A stretch of DNA of 64,000 bases from Sweltsa coloradensis. Its lineage: Eukaryota > Arthropoda > Insecta > Plecoptera > Chloroperlidae. The number at the start of each line of letters is the position of its first letter. Within the stretch, counting starts at the first letter, position 1. Below are positions 1-10,018 of the stretch, in pieces. The notes beneath the pieces were generated by a model. It did no database searches, had not been told where the DNA came from, and saw only the letters and a list, made by a program, of their open reading frames with translations. Both the position numbers and the translations under genes were made by a program. The stretch lies in assembly GCA_024449915.1 (NCBI GenBank), contig JAMZAV010000795.1, positions 1 through 64,000 of the forward strand. The letters are read 5' to 3'.

Positions 1-1129
1 AAAATAAGTACGGAAAACCTTTTTCGGAATGAAATAACTGTAGTACATGCTTCAAGTTGTACTTAATTTAAAAACGTATAAATATGCTGCATTAAAATAT
101 GCAATTATATACATTTTATTATTGTATAGTCTGACCAGAAAAATTAGGTTGTGTCTCTGACTCATCCGCTTTTCAAACTATACAGTTTTAATATCCATGG
201 TAATTGGCATGTAATGAGAATGTCATTAGATTTTTTAATTATAACATGTCCGGATATGTTATTTAGATACATTTTTCAAATCAAGTATCTATAGCTTGAC
301 CGTTACAATTTTTTTCTCTGACTCATTTATTCCATTAAAAAAAGGAATTATTTCCATGTGAATGGGATTAAATCGTTTCAATAAAACATGGCAGTATATG
401 TTATTAACTTTATTTTTATAAAATTTCAAAAAGGTACACAAGGACATTTAACATACGGCGGTTTCAACAGCTGTCAACAGATCGCAGCGCATAACAGATA
501 GCGCCGTTCCTTGTGAAAAGGGAATAAGTCAATTGACTCGTTCCCTTAAAAGAAAAGAAAATCGCGTATGGGTCTCCCCCCCCCCCCCTACCGAGTCCAC
601 GGGGCATCCGATTTGTTCCATTTCCACAAATGATGTGCGTCTATGTAAAATAAACAAGAATTTGGTGCTAACTCATTTTTATCAAAACGTGACTTAGGCC
701 CTTTTTACAACAACCGATTCAATTAAAATAAATTAAAATAAGATTATGAGTGAGAAGTAGGTTTGCGTTATTTAAATGATGTTTTCATTGTAATGTCGGA
801 AATTAACATTATAAATTTGTAATTTGTAACAAGTTTTGTATTTTTTTTGTTTTGTATTTAAATTAAACTTACTATGATGTATTGCCTTTTGACAGATGGA
901 AACCTTGGTAAAACTCTCATCCAAGTTTGCCGATGTGTGGATGTCGTGTGCTAGCGCTGAGCCAGCCCTATCGATCGTAAATGGATTAATAAACGCGACG
1001 GATATATCACAATTGAGGTGACTGGCGTCGACTCCTTCGCATCCTGACTCTTATTAATGGGATGAGGTCGACTAGTTGACGTTAGATGAGCGAAGTGAAG
1101 CGAAGACACCAATTTGATCAAAACTCCTA
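1..1129. other. Upstream AT-rich sequence, no gene seen
   Basis: No open frame with coding character and no RNA gene was seen. There is a C13 homopolymer at 576-588. A short piece of the family A repeat end (GATGAGCGAAGTGAAGCG type) lies near 1088-1113. Confidence 0.6.
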
Positions 1130-1232
1130 TACCTACTCCGTCATATAACTGATATTCAGTAGGGTACATTAGATTTATAAAGCAGACCAAGCTAACCCTG
1201 TCGGCGCCAGCGCCATCGACAACAGTAAGTTC
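1130..1232 (-). repeat. SINE family B fragment, interrupted by a MITE
   Basis: Read on the minus strand this carries the family B signature: a GGTTGGCTTGGTC-like core, then a TGACTGAGTGGGTAGACT-like stretch, as in the copies at 2513-2955 and 16262-16600. The hAT-like element at 1233-1658 sits at its edge, and family B-like sequence (TATAGAGACC) may resume after 1667, so the MITE probably inserted into this older SINE. Confidence 0.5.
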
Positions 1233-1658
1233 CATAGATATTGAACACCTATTGTAGGCTTGATTAGCAGTCGGTGGTCCACTTCCGTGACAATTAGAAG
1301 CCATCTTGAAATTCCAGTTTGCATGTTAAGTAAATGGGAGCGATTTGTAGCCCAAATAGTTCTCAAGATTGCCGCCAGGTTGACAGGTGAGCATACTAGA
1401 CATTAACATCAAATGTTTACTAAATTCTCTTATGCAATAACTTCTTATTGTTTCTGTTTGTTCAATCCCATGCTGCACAAGCTAAAACCATATCAAACAA
1501 TCCAGTAAAATGCTTAAATGCATTAAAAAAGCATAAATTAAAACGTCAAATCGCCATCTTCAATTGGGCAGATTGAGTCTTCAATTGGCTACGCTCGCGC
1601 CTGTGCGGAGCTATTGGAGACTGCTAATCTAGTCTACAATAGGTGTTCAATATCTATG
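1233..1658. mobile_element. hAT-like MITE, 426 bp
   Basis: Imperfect terminal inverted repeats of about 41 bp start CATAGATATTGAACACCTAT on the left and match the inverse at the right end, with a few mismatches. The flanks GTAAGTTC (1225-1232) and GTAAATTC (1659-1666) form a 7-of-8 target duplication. An 8-bp duplication and a CA-start are typical of hAT elements. There is no coding capacity. The interior shares blocks with the element at 14144-14491, in opposite orientation. Confidence 0.65.
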
Positions 1659-1666
1659 GTAAATTC

Positions 1667-2512
1667 TATAGAGACCATACACGATGGTTGAAACAAGTGA
1701 GGAACAATATTAAGAACCCTTAATGGGCGTGTCTGGTTCTCCACGTCAAGGTTGAGGTGATGCGATTACCCTGGCTAATGTTTCAGTCAGCGATAGCGCG
1801 AGAACCCGACCACGGGCGAATTATATTCAAACTGTAAGAAACTATAATCTTCCTTTTCCGTGATATCATATCTGCTCTAATACAATATTAATGCACTTTG
1901 TTTTGAGTGAAGGACTTCTACATTACACTGTTGCCAAACCTTCAACTGCTCATGAAAGCACGTAAAAACATTTTTCGTGCCATCAAATATAATTTGGTAT
2001 CGATTGCTTTGGCTACTGTGAGTTCACGGGTTGTACAGATTATACATTACTATAAATAACCTTTAATGTGCCAACAAAATCTTGAATGAAAGTACATTTG
2101 AGGCAATATCCATGTTACAGGCACTAGTATGCGAGGATGCCACGTTGACACCTTGTCGGCGCGTCTCGCTTAGTTGCGTCAGTCAGAGTACATTTGCGAC
2201 AGCGCGCAAACATGGGTCCATTAAACTCATAATAGTTTGAATTTAGGAATGCGTCATCGAGCAAAGTAGAATGCCATATCTTCTTGACAAAATTATGCAT
2301 CTTGTGATGTTATTGGTTTAGATTTCTTTTGCGCGAGTCAAAAGATACGGCGAGTTACATTTTCGTACCATGCTAATTCTTATGGGCGCTGAGACCAGAG
2401 AGAACCAATTTCCTTCCCGCCTTCAAAACTTAGGTTCCCTATTTGAAATATTCCATTCCTCTAATACCCGGTACCACCACCAACAACAAGGTTTGAAAGG
2501 TGATTCTAATGT
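1667..2512. other. No feature seen
   Basis: Unique-looking sequence of mixed composition. I see no coding frame, RNA gene or clear repeat. Confidence 0.5.
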
Positions 2513-2955
2513 GTGGCTCGTTGGACTTGTGGTTACAGGCTCTGCATTCAATGCAGAAGGTCCAGGGTTTGATTCCAGTAAAAGTCAGAAGTTTATTAAC
2601 TTCTGATTTGGACTAAAGTCCATCAGTTCTTGACTTAGGAATGACTTTGGAGCCTACCTAGCAACGAGGCACATACAATTTTAAAGTTGTTCTGAATCGG
2701 CCTTGTTAATTCTAGCGTTGATCCGCGGGTGTTGGCACTGTCCATTACCACTGATTGCTATATTTCCAATTAAAAATATCGATCTTTGGTTGGTTATCGG
2801 CCGCTCACTCGTCGATTGCGTCGGGGCCTACAGGGTTGGCTTGGTCGCTTTGGTTAACTGTCCCACACTGAACATCAGTTATATGACTGAGTGGGTAGAC
2901 TGTAAATACGAATTAATTAATTCATCTATTTATTTAATACTGAACATAGATTGAT
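2513..2955 (+). mobile_element. tRNA-headed SINE, family B, longest copy
   Basis: The head has a box A-like TGGCTCGTTGG (2514-2524) and a box B-like GGTTTGATTCC (2566-2576), the spacing expected of a tRNA-derived polymerase III promoter. The body continues through a block shared with 16262-16600, 33908-34437, 39722-39945 and 53762-53990: AATCGTGTCC-type, then GGGTTGGCTTGGTC, then ACTGAGTGGGTAGACT. It ends in an AT-rich tail. Open frames inside it are shadows. Confidence 0.65.
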
Positions 2956-3133
2956 GGCTTCCTCTGATGTATCTCTTGTCCGCACTAATGTGCAATGTAC
3001 CTTAATATTTCGAGGCTGACGTTGAATAATGAAAGCCATTTAACCTCATAATCACTACTAATTTACCATGATTGGTGATATTATATTTTGCGTATACTTG
3101 TTTCCATTAAAATTCCTACTACTAATTTAATAA

Positions 3134-3945
3134 AACTAGGAAAACGCTTAAGTCCCGCCGCGTTGTTGGATGAGCGTAATTGGTGCATTGAGCTGCCATG
3201 TGTTATGCGGATTTTTCTGTTGTTCAATGTTCTGTGAAAAATTTAGTACTAAGTTGAAGATTTTTTTTAAATTAAATTAAATTAAATTAAAAATAAAGTT
3301 TAATTTTTAATTTTTTTAATTAATCGTATGAATTTTTAAAAATTTAAAAAACGAAAAATTGCGATTTTTATAAGAAATAATTATTAGATTGCGCTCAATT
3401 TTCACACGAATATATAAATTCATAAATTAAGGTTCTGTGAAAAAAATATTAGAATAAAATAAAGCGTGTAGGTGTTATAAGTAAAAAAATTGTTCTAAAA
3501 AAGAAAAAAAACCCCAAAAAATTTATATTTTTATGAAAAATAAATTTTCGATTCGCTCAAAATTTTACACGGGTATTTTAAATTTTAAAATTAAAGGTTC
3601 TGTGAAAAAAATCATGAAAAAAGGATTTGCATGTAGGTTATAAATAAAATAATTTTCAAAAAACAAAAAAAATCGTAAAATTGCGATTTTCATGAGAAAT
3701 AAAAAATTTTTTTGATTGCGCTCAAAAAAGTGGCAGTTCTAATTTTTGAATTTCGAAGGGCCCCCATAAAATTTTATCGCAAACGGAAATCGGTTTTAGC
3801 CGGAACGTGTGCAACACACAAAAAAAAAGGAAAAAAAAAAAAAAGAAGGAAAGAAAAAAAAAAAAATTCCGATTTTTTTTCTCCAGTTTAGTAAAATGGG
3901 TCTTTGCTTCCCCCGCTACGCCGCTACGCTCATTTCCCTATCTTT
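3134..3945 (+). repeat. Family A dispersed repeat, long copy
   Basis: It starts ACTAGGAAAACGCTTAAGTC and runs into GTTGTTGGATGAGCG. It ends with GCTACGCTCAT, so the outer blocks are partly inverted. The interior is built from units of about 130 bp, each with a TTCTGTGAAAAAA block, an ATTCATAAA block and an AATCG/GCGATTTTCATGAGAAAT block, repeated about three times. Further copies lie at 19797-20572, 44376-45088, 45165-45925, 46413-47212 and 63869-64000, with shorter variants elsewhere. No protein is encoded. It is probably a non-autonomous DNA element, but no target duplication was confirmed. Confidence 0.7.
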
Positions 3946-4497
3946 GTTTTTAAATTAACCCACAAAATTTTTTAAAACTGTTGGGGTTTTTAGCCTAATT
4001 CGTTATACAAGCAACCAATAACAAAAATGTAATTGATTACAAAAAAATTTTAAAAAACGTTTATCTTCAATTATTGTAACCTGATTTTTGGGGATTTTAA
4101 AACCGTTACATTCATTAATAATTTAAAAACGTACAACACCAACATAATTATTTTTTAAATCAGGGATTTAAAAAAAAGTATTTTTTTAACATTTAGTTAT
4201 TATATGGGGAGGCCTATATTATTGTAATGTTAAGTATGTGTATTTTATTTATAGTAATCGTATCGAATAATTATTTAGATCCTAAAAATTTCAAATTAAT
4301 ATAAACTACATATTTAATTAGGGTACCACTAAGGCCTACCAGCTAATAAAAAGATTTAATTTCTCTGAAAAGTTGCAATAAATTGAGCTATTATATAAGT
4401 ACACACATTATATTATATGGGATATATATTGAGAATATAAATAATATAGAAATTACAGACACTGTACACTATTTGAAAAACAAACCTATTTCACGTT
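3946..4497. other. AT-rich spacer, no feature seen
   Basis: Low-complexity AT-rich sequence between the family A copy and the satellite. No gene or RNA is evident. Confidence 0.5.
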
Positions 4498-6785
4498 TTT
4501 TTTATATTGTCGTTTGGCGCCCTTGTGCTCTGAACTTACGGGAGTTTTACGTTTTAATTATAGTCTAGGACTGTGGGTTTGACCAGTGCGGTGTTTAGGT
4601 CCTCGGGAATCTACATACATGTAGGTCGCTCTGAACTTACGGCAAGTTTTACGGGTTTTTTGGTGTCTAGGACTGTGGGATGTGACCGTGCGGGGTGAGG
4701 GCCTCGGCAATCTCATACATGAGGGCGCTCTGAAATTACGGAAGTTTTACGTGTTTTTATGGAGTCTAGGACTGGGGTGTGACCATGCGGGGTGTAGGTC
4801 CTCGGCAATTTACATACATGTAGGTCGCTTTTTGACTTCGGAATTTTTTTCGGGTTAAAATGGTGTCTAGGACTGTGGGATGTGACCAGTGCGGTGTGTA
4901 CTGTGTAGGTCCTCGGCAATCTAAAAATTTAGGGGCTCTGAACTTACGGGAAGTTTTTTCGGTTTTTATGGTAGTCTAGATGTGGGAGTGGACCAGTGCG
5001 GTTGTGGTTTCCCCGGGAATCTAATACATGTGGTCGCCCCCTTTTAACTTTCGGGAAGTTTTACTGTTTTTTGGTATTAGGACTGGGGATGCGACCAGGC
5101 GGTGTGGGACTGTGAGGTCCTCGGGAATCTACATACTGTAGGTCGTCTGAAATTACGGCAAGTTTTTTCGTGTTAATGGGACTAGGACTGTGGGATTGAC
5201 CCTTTCGGTGTGAGGGGCCTCGGCAATCTACTTTCATTAGGTCGCTCAACTTACGGGAATTTTACGTGTTATGTGGTAGTCCTAGGACTGTGGGATGTGA
5301 CCAGTGCGGTGTGTAGGTCCTCGGCAATCTACATACATGTAGGTCGCTCTGAACTTACGGCAAGTTTTACGTGTTATATGGTATTAGGACGTGGGGGTGA
5401 CCATGCGGGGTGTAGGTCCTCGGGAATCTACAAAAATGTAGGTCGCTCTGAACTTACGGCAAGTTTTACGTGTTATATGGTAGTCTAGGACTGTGGGATG
5501 TGACCAGTGCGGTGTGTACTGTGTAGGTCCTCGGCAATCTCATAATTTTGGTCGCTGAAAATTTCGGGAAATTTTACGTGTGTATGGTAGTCAGGACTGT
5601 GGGATTTGGGCCAGTGCGGTGGTACTTTTTAGGCCTCGGGAATCTACTACATGTAGGCCCCCGAACTTCGGCAAGTTTAGTGTTTTTATGGAGTCTAGGA
5701 CTGTGGGGTGGACCATGCGGTGTGGGGGGGTCCCCGGCAACACATACATTAGGTCCTCAAATTACGGCAAGTTTTACGTTTATATGGGATCCCAGGACTG
5801 TGGGGGGTGACATGCGGTTGGTAGGGCCTCGGCCAATCTACATACATGTAGGTCGCTCTGAACTTCGGGCAAGTTTTACGTGTTATATGGTAGTCTAGGA
5901 CTGTGGGATGTGACCAGGGGGTGTGGGGACTGTGTAGGTCCCGGCAATTACTACTGTAGGTCGCTCTGAAAATTACGGGAAGTTTTACGGTTTTAAGGTA
6001 TTAGGAAATGTGGGATGCCCATGCGGTGGGGTTTCTGTGTAGGTCCTCGGCAAAATTTTCTACATGTAGGTCCCCCGAACTTCCCGGGAAATTTTTTCGT
6101 GTTATATGGTATCAGGACGTGGGGGTGTGACCAGTGCGGTGTGTGGGTCCCGGGAATCTACATCATGTTAGGTCGCTTGAATTACGGCAATTTTACGTGT
6201 TTTTATGGTTTTTAGGGCTGTGGGGTGTGACCATGGGGGTGTGTACTGTTAGGCCTCGCAATCTACATACATGAGGGGCTCTAACTTACGGCAATTTTTA
6301 CGTGTTATATGGTGTCTAGGTTGTGGGATGTGACCATTTCGGGTGTAGGGCCTCGGCATCAAAAAAAAATACATGTAGGCGCTCTGGAATTACGGAAGTT
6401 TTTTTTGTTATTGGTAGCTAGGGCTGTGGGATGTGACCCCGTGCTGGTGGTAGGTCCCCGGCAATCTACATACATTAGGGGCTCTGAACTAACGGCAATT
6501 TTACGTGGGTTTTTATGGTAGTCTAGGATGTGGGATGTGACCGGCGGTGTGTAGGTCCTCGGCAATCTACATACATGTAGGTCGCTCTGAAATTAGGCAA
6601 GTTTTACTTTTTTTATGGTAGTCTAGGACTGTGGGATGTGACCAGTGCGGTGTGTAGGTCCTCGGCAATCTACATACATGTAGGGCGCTCTGAACTTAGG
6701 GGAAATTTTTTTCGTGTTATAGGTAGTCTAGGGCTGTGGGATTGACCCGGCGGGTTGTAGGTCCTCGGAATCTACTACACGGTTT
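4498..6785 (+). repeat. Tandem satellite, about 104-bp unit, about 21 copies
   Basis: The cleanest copies contain, in order, GTCTAGGACTGTGGGATGTG, ACCAGTGCGGTGTGTAGGTC, CTCGGCAATCTACATACATG, TAGGTCGCTCTGAACTTACG and GCAAGTTTTACGTGTTATAT, about 104 bp in all. A longer variant has an extra TACTGTGTAG (about 114 bp). Good copies occur near 5280-5380, 5460-5520 and 6610-6690. Most others differ by single-base losses and short runs of T, G or C rather than by clean substitutions. That suggests poor consensus in a collapsed array as much as biological divergence. Open frames here are spurious. Confidence 0.9.
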
Positions 6786-7137
6786 GTCTGTGAATCCCCC
6801 CACAAGCAATAGTGCGTCCCTTGGGAGAGAGAGAGGAGAGAGAAGAGAATACTTTTTAGCTTTAACGGGCAGAAGGGAACAGATGTCAAGGAAAAACGTT
6901 TCATACAAGTCCTAGAGGAGGCCATTTAAATATTGCGAAAGGTGACGGAATCGATTCTTTGAGTCATTTTAGTCATGAAGAAAGCTAGGAGAGCTTACAC
7001 TATTTTCAAATAATGAATAAAAAGCCAATAAAAATATATTTTGAATGCATTTTGAATTTATTTTACTCGTTATATTTTATACCTTCCCTTGACAACCGTG
7101 ATTAACATCTTCGAAATTTATTTGATATTGGTTTTAT
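6786..7137. other. Spacer with short GA-rich stretch
   Basis: A GAGAGAGAGAGGAGAGAGAA-like purine stretch lies near 6826-6846. Nothing else is recognised. Confidence 0.5.
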
Positions 7138-7240
7138 TTTTTTTTTTTTTTTTTATTTTATTTATTTTAACTCTATCCTATTCGTTATAAAAAAATGATT
7201 TACAAAAGGGGGACAACTAAAAAAAATCTAATTACATGAT
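7138..7240 (-). repeat. Retroposon 3' tail, family D
   Basis: On the minus strand it reads GTCC(C/T)CCTTTTGTAAATCA, then an AACGAATAGGATAGAG-like block, then a TAAA-rich tail. The same 3' module with a TAAA tail occurs at 18124-18302, 25862-25990, 38517-38600 and 57632-57690. This fits the 3' end of a non-LTR retroelement or a SINE using it. Confidence 0.55.
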
Positions 7241-8419
7241 GCGACACAACAATGAACTCATTTTGGTAAATATTTTAAATATAAAATTACAGCAAGCATT
7301 AAAAATTCAACAAATTTGATAAAAATAAAAAGGATATTTAAATGCAATTTATGAAAGAATCGAATATATAAAAGGGGGGGGGGAATGAATAGAATTTTTT
7401 CATATTTGGGGATATTTTTTTCAGATCTCATTGGTTTGTATATGAGTTGCAATAACATTCATTAATTAATTCTTAATAAGATAAACATAACCAACCAACA
7501 GACTCATTATCACTCTTGTCACCTTATCACTTTTTCACCAGTTTTGTATTTTATAACATAATTTTTTTCTCTTTTTTTCTTCATTCATTTTGGGCTTTCA
7601 GCCGTATTTTTATTATATATTATATACTTTTGTTATTCAAGTTTTTCTTGTTGTATTTGTTGTAAAATTTTAATTTTATAGTAGGCCTACTTGTTCATGT
7701 GTTTAATGATATGTATTACGTATTTGTATTGTTCCGAATTGTGTTTCGAATGGTTTAGTTTTAGTTACCTAACATGTGGGTTAATGCCTGTTGTTAGAGA
7801 TCACTAAATACAATAATTCAACTTCATTATTTTGTAAATCATTGGAATTTAAAATAATTATCTATCACACTTAACCTGTCCCATTATACTATGTAAGACC
7901 GTGCGGGTAGTGGTTTTGACAGTCAAGTTCGGTTCGGGTACTGAACTGCTTCGGGTTTTTGGGTCGGCTAGAGTCGAGTAGGGAAAAGATGGACGTTGTA
8001 ATAATGCATGTAAAGATGTATATTGAATTTTACTTATATCTTGCATGATTATGTTCTACCAATTCATTTTTTATTGTCTGTGTGTTTATTGAATGGCATT
8101 TTTGTACATTATTAAAAATTGCCTGGACCGGCACCTCCACCAAAACCAGCATCTCAAAAATATAATATTTGATTATTATCCGAATATCGGGTTCATTTTT
8201 TACTATCGGATCGGCCATCAAATACGTGACCCGTCACGAAATTTCGGGTACCCACACACCTCTAATATTATGACCAGTTAAACCATTTAAACACAATTCG
8301 TAATGTTGAATTTCTCATGAACATTTGTTTTGGGTAAACTCATTGGTCAGTTCTGTCCATCACTACATCCAGCAAATCCAGAACAATTTCACCAACCCAA
8401 ATAAAAATCATCTACCTTC
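7241..8419. other. AT-rich upstream sequence
   Basis: No coding frame is supported. A G run lies at about 7374-7382. One copy of the tRNA-Ala-end-like motif is at 8128-8145. Confidence 0.5.
8128..8145 (-). repeat. Family E motif, copy 1 (tRNA-Ala 3'-end-like)
   Basis: CCGGCACCTCCACCAAAA on the plus strand, that is TTTTGGTGGAGGTGCCGG on the minus strand. It is one of nine copies of a motif complementary to a tRNA-Ala-type 3' end with CCA. Confidence 0.7.
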
Positions 8420-9311
8420 TTTACGAGGTGCGCAATCTGTTGTCGGTAGTCAGGCCGTCAGGTAGATATATACATATATACGATGCACTAAAAATCAATA
8501 TCTCAATCTCGCGCGCATCGCAAGGGTTGGCACTGCTGCTCACCGGTTGGTTGGTTATCCTGGGGCGGAGGGCGGGAGGTCCAGTTGCCGTTGTACCGGC
8601 GTCGCGAGTTGACGTGTCGTCGTCGTTGTCCTCGGTAGGACACCTCGTCGTCACAAGTCGGCAACGTAGCTAGGCGTTTATACCTGTTGATGCGGCCACT
8701 CTTAGCGTGTGCACCGCGATTTCTGCAGAACACTTAACCACGATGTTTTAATTTTAAGTGATTATTTATTTGTGTATTAGTTTAGGATATACATTTTATT
8801 TCCGTGTTCTTATCTATCACAGTGAACTTCCGTAAAGTATAATTTTAGAACATGCCACTGCGTGAACTTTAAACACTCTTCTCGTGAAATCATATATTAT
8901 AAAACGTTGGTCTTAAATTCCGAAATACTGTAAAATGTAATATTTTAAAACGTTATCGGTACTTATCATACATATTATATAGATTTTTAAGGATAAAAAT
9001 TATATAAAGTGTGGTGATTTTTCTTCAATATTTGATCGTAATCGATGATTGACGTTTTTCTTCGTAATTAAAGGAAAATTAGTGTATTCAAGAAATTGTA
9101 AAAACAAACTGGTGAGAATATTACTAGAAGTTGTTGGAACAAGTGGTTAAGGAATATCAAATCCGTGGTAACACAATTTGATTAGGTACAGCTTCGATTA
9201 TTACTGGAACCTGTTGCTAGTATTCCTGAAAGTTAGCTAAAACGTGGGTCAATCCTAAGGAGTATTGTAGTGAGTGAATTTTGTGAGTCTACACACAAAA
9301 CAAAACTCACC
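8420..9311 (+). promoter_or_regulatory. Probable promoter and 5' UTR of the RGK-like gene
   Basis: The stretch 8500-8730 is clearly richer in GC and CpG than its surroundings, and it precedes the first coding exon on the same strand. No convincing TATA box was found. The transcription start and any 5' UTR intron cannot be placed. Just before the start codon the sequence reads CTCACCATGG, a strong initiation context. Short frames in the GC-rich part on both strands look non-coding. Confidence 0.4.
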
Positions 9312-10018
9312 ATGGCTGTGAATAGTCCAAGTGCATATCCTCCAGCTCAGAGAAGTCCCCGAAGTCCGAAATCCCCAAGTCAATTCACTTTTGGTCCCAA
9401 ATCCCCCAAAAGTCCCCGCCAATTCTCCTTCGGTCCAAAAAGTCCCTCCGGTTCTAAAAGTCCGAACCACTTCACCTTCTCCCCCGGGTCCCCGCAGTCC
9501 CAACGACGTTCGTAGTCCCCCAATGGGTCCGTGGACTCCCCCTTCTAAGACAAACCGAGCTCCTCGAAGTCCCCGAAGTCCCAGCCGCCACGCGGAGTTC
9601 GCTTTCTGTAATCGTACTTCCTCGGGAGGGTCCGCGCAGAACTCACCCAAACCAGAATACGGAATGACACATCGCGATTCCGTCAGCGAATACTCGACGA
9701 CGAGTTCCCGAACATCTGCCCTCACCGATCTGAACAACGGATCCACGTCGCGCTCTTCTAGTAACCGGAACTCGGTCGCGGACCGGAGGAGCGAGTCCAT
9801 GTCCAGTAGGCACTCCTCCAAGGAGGGGATCCTCGGGGGCGGGAGGAGGGGGGACCTCGCCTCCAGGAGGAGCAGCGAGGGCAGCACGGCGTCGTCGTCG
9901 TGCATCCGGTCCAGGAGGTCAACCTCTGACCTCACGGACCTTGATGAGGAGTGCGTCACCACCGCCACCTCCCTCAGCCGGCCTTCCAGTCCGAGGGGCA
10001 GGGCTGGTAGCATCAAGG
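9312..10018 (+). CDS. RGK-like GTPase gene, coding exon 1 (disordered N-terminus, one frame break)
   Basis: It starts at ATG in a CACCATGG context (MAVNSPSAYPP). The encoded segment is disordered and rich in Ser, Pro and Arg. It has Ser-Pro repeats of the type GPKSPKSPRQFSFGPKSP near residues 10-75, then Ser-rich and Arg-Arg-Ser stretches such as SRRSTSDLTD that suit basophilic kinase or 14-3-3 recognition. Codon composition and GC are far above background. The open frame to 9515 stops, and the continuation is in the +1 frame. Removing one C from the C5 run at 9481-9485 gives a continuous frame of 235 codons plus one base. The exon ends AAGG|GTAGGT, and the leftover G joins the GT at 42605 to make GGT (Gly). 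Calling it RGK (Rad/Gem/Kir; calcium-channel-regulating Ras-like GTPases) rests on remembered resemblance of exon 2, not on a visible GTPase domain. It could be another insect Ser-rich protein. Confidence 0.75.
9481..9485 (+). other. Frame break at a C5 homopolymer in exon 1
   Basis: Reading TTC TCC CCC GGG leads to a stop at 9515. With one C fewer, TTC TCC CCG GGT continues the Ser-Pro repeat (GPRSPNDVRSPP) in frame to the splice donor. A consensus indel is the simplest explanation, since homopolymer-type errors are suspected elsewhere in this window. A true mutation or a +1 frameshift site is possible but less likely. Confidence 0.7.

Noticed and set aside
5210..6565. Open frames of 66-116 codons in the satellite
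   Set aside because: They are tandem-repeat translations kept open by indels, without conserved periodic peptide.
4498..6785. CRISPR-like array
   Set aside because: Unit of about 104 bp repeats throughout without unique spacers. The sequence is eukaryotic.
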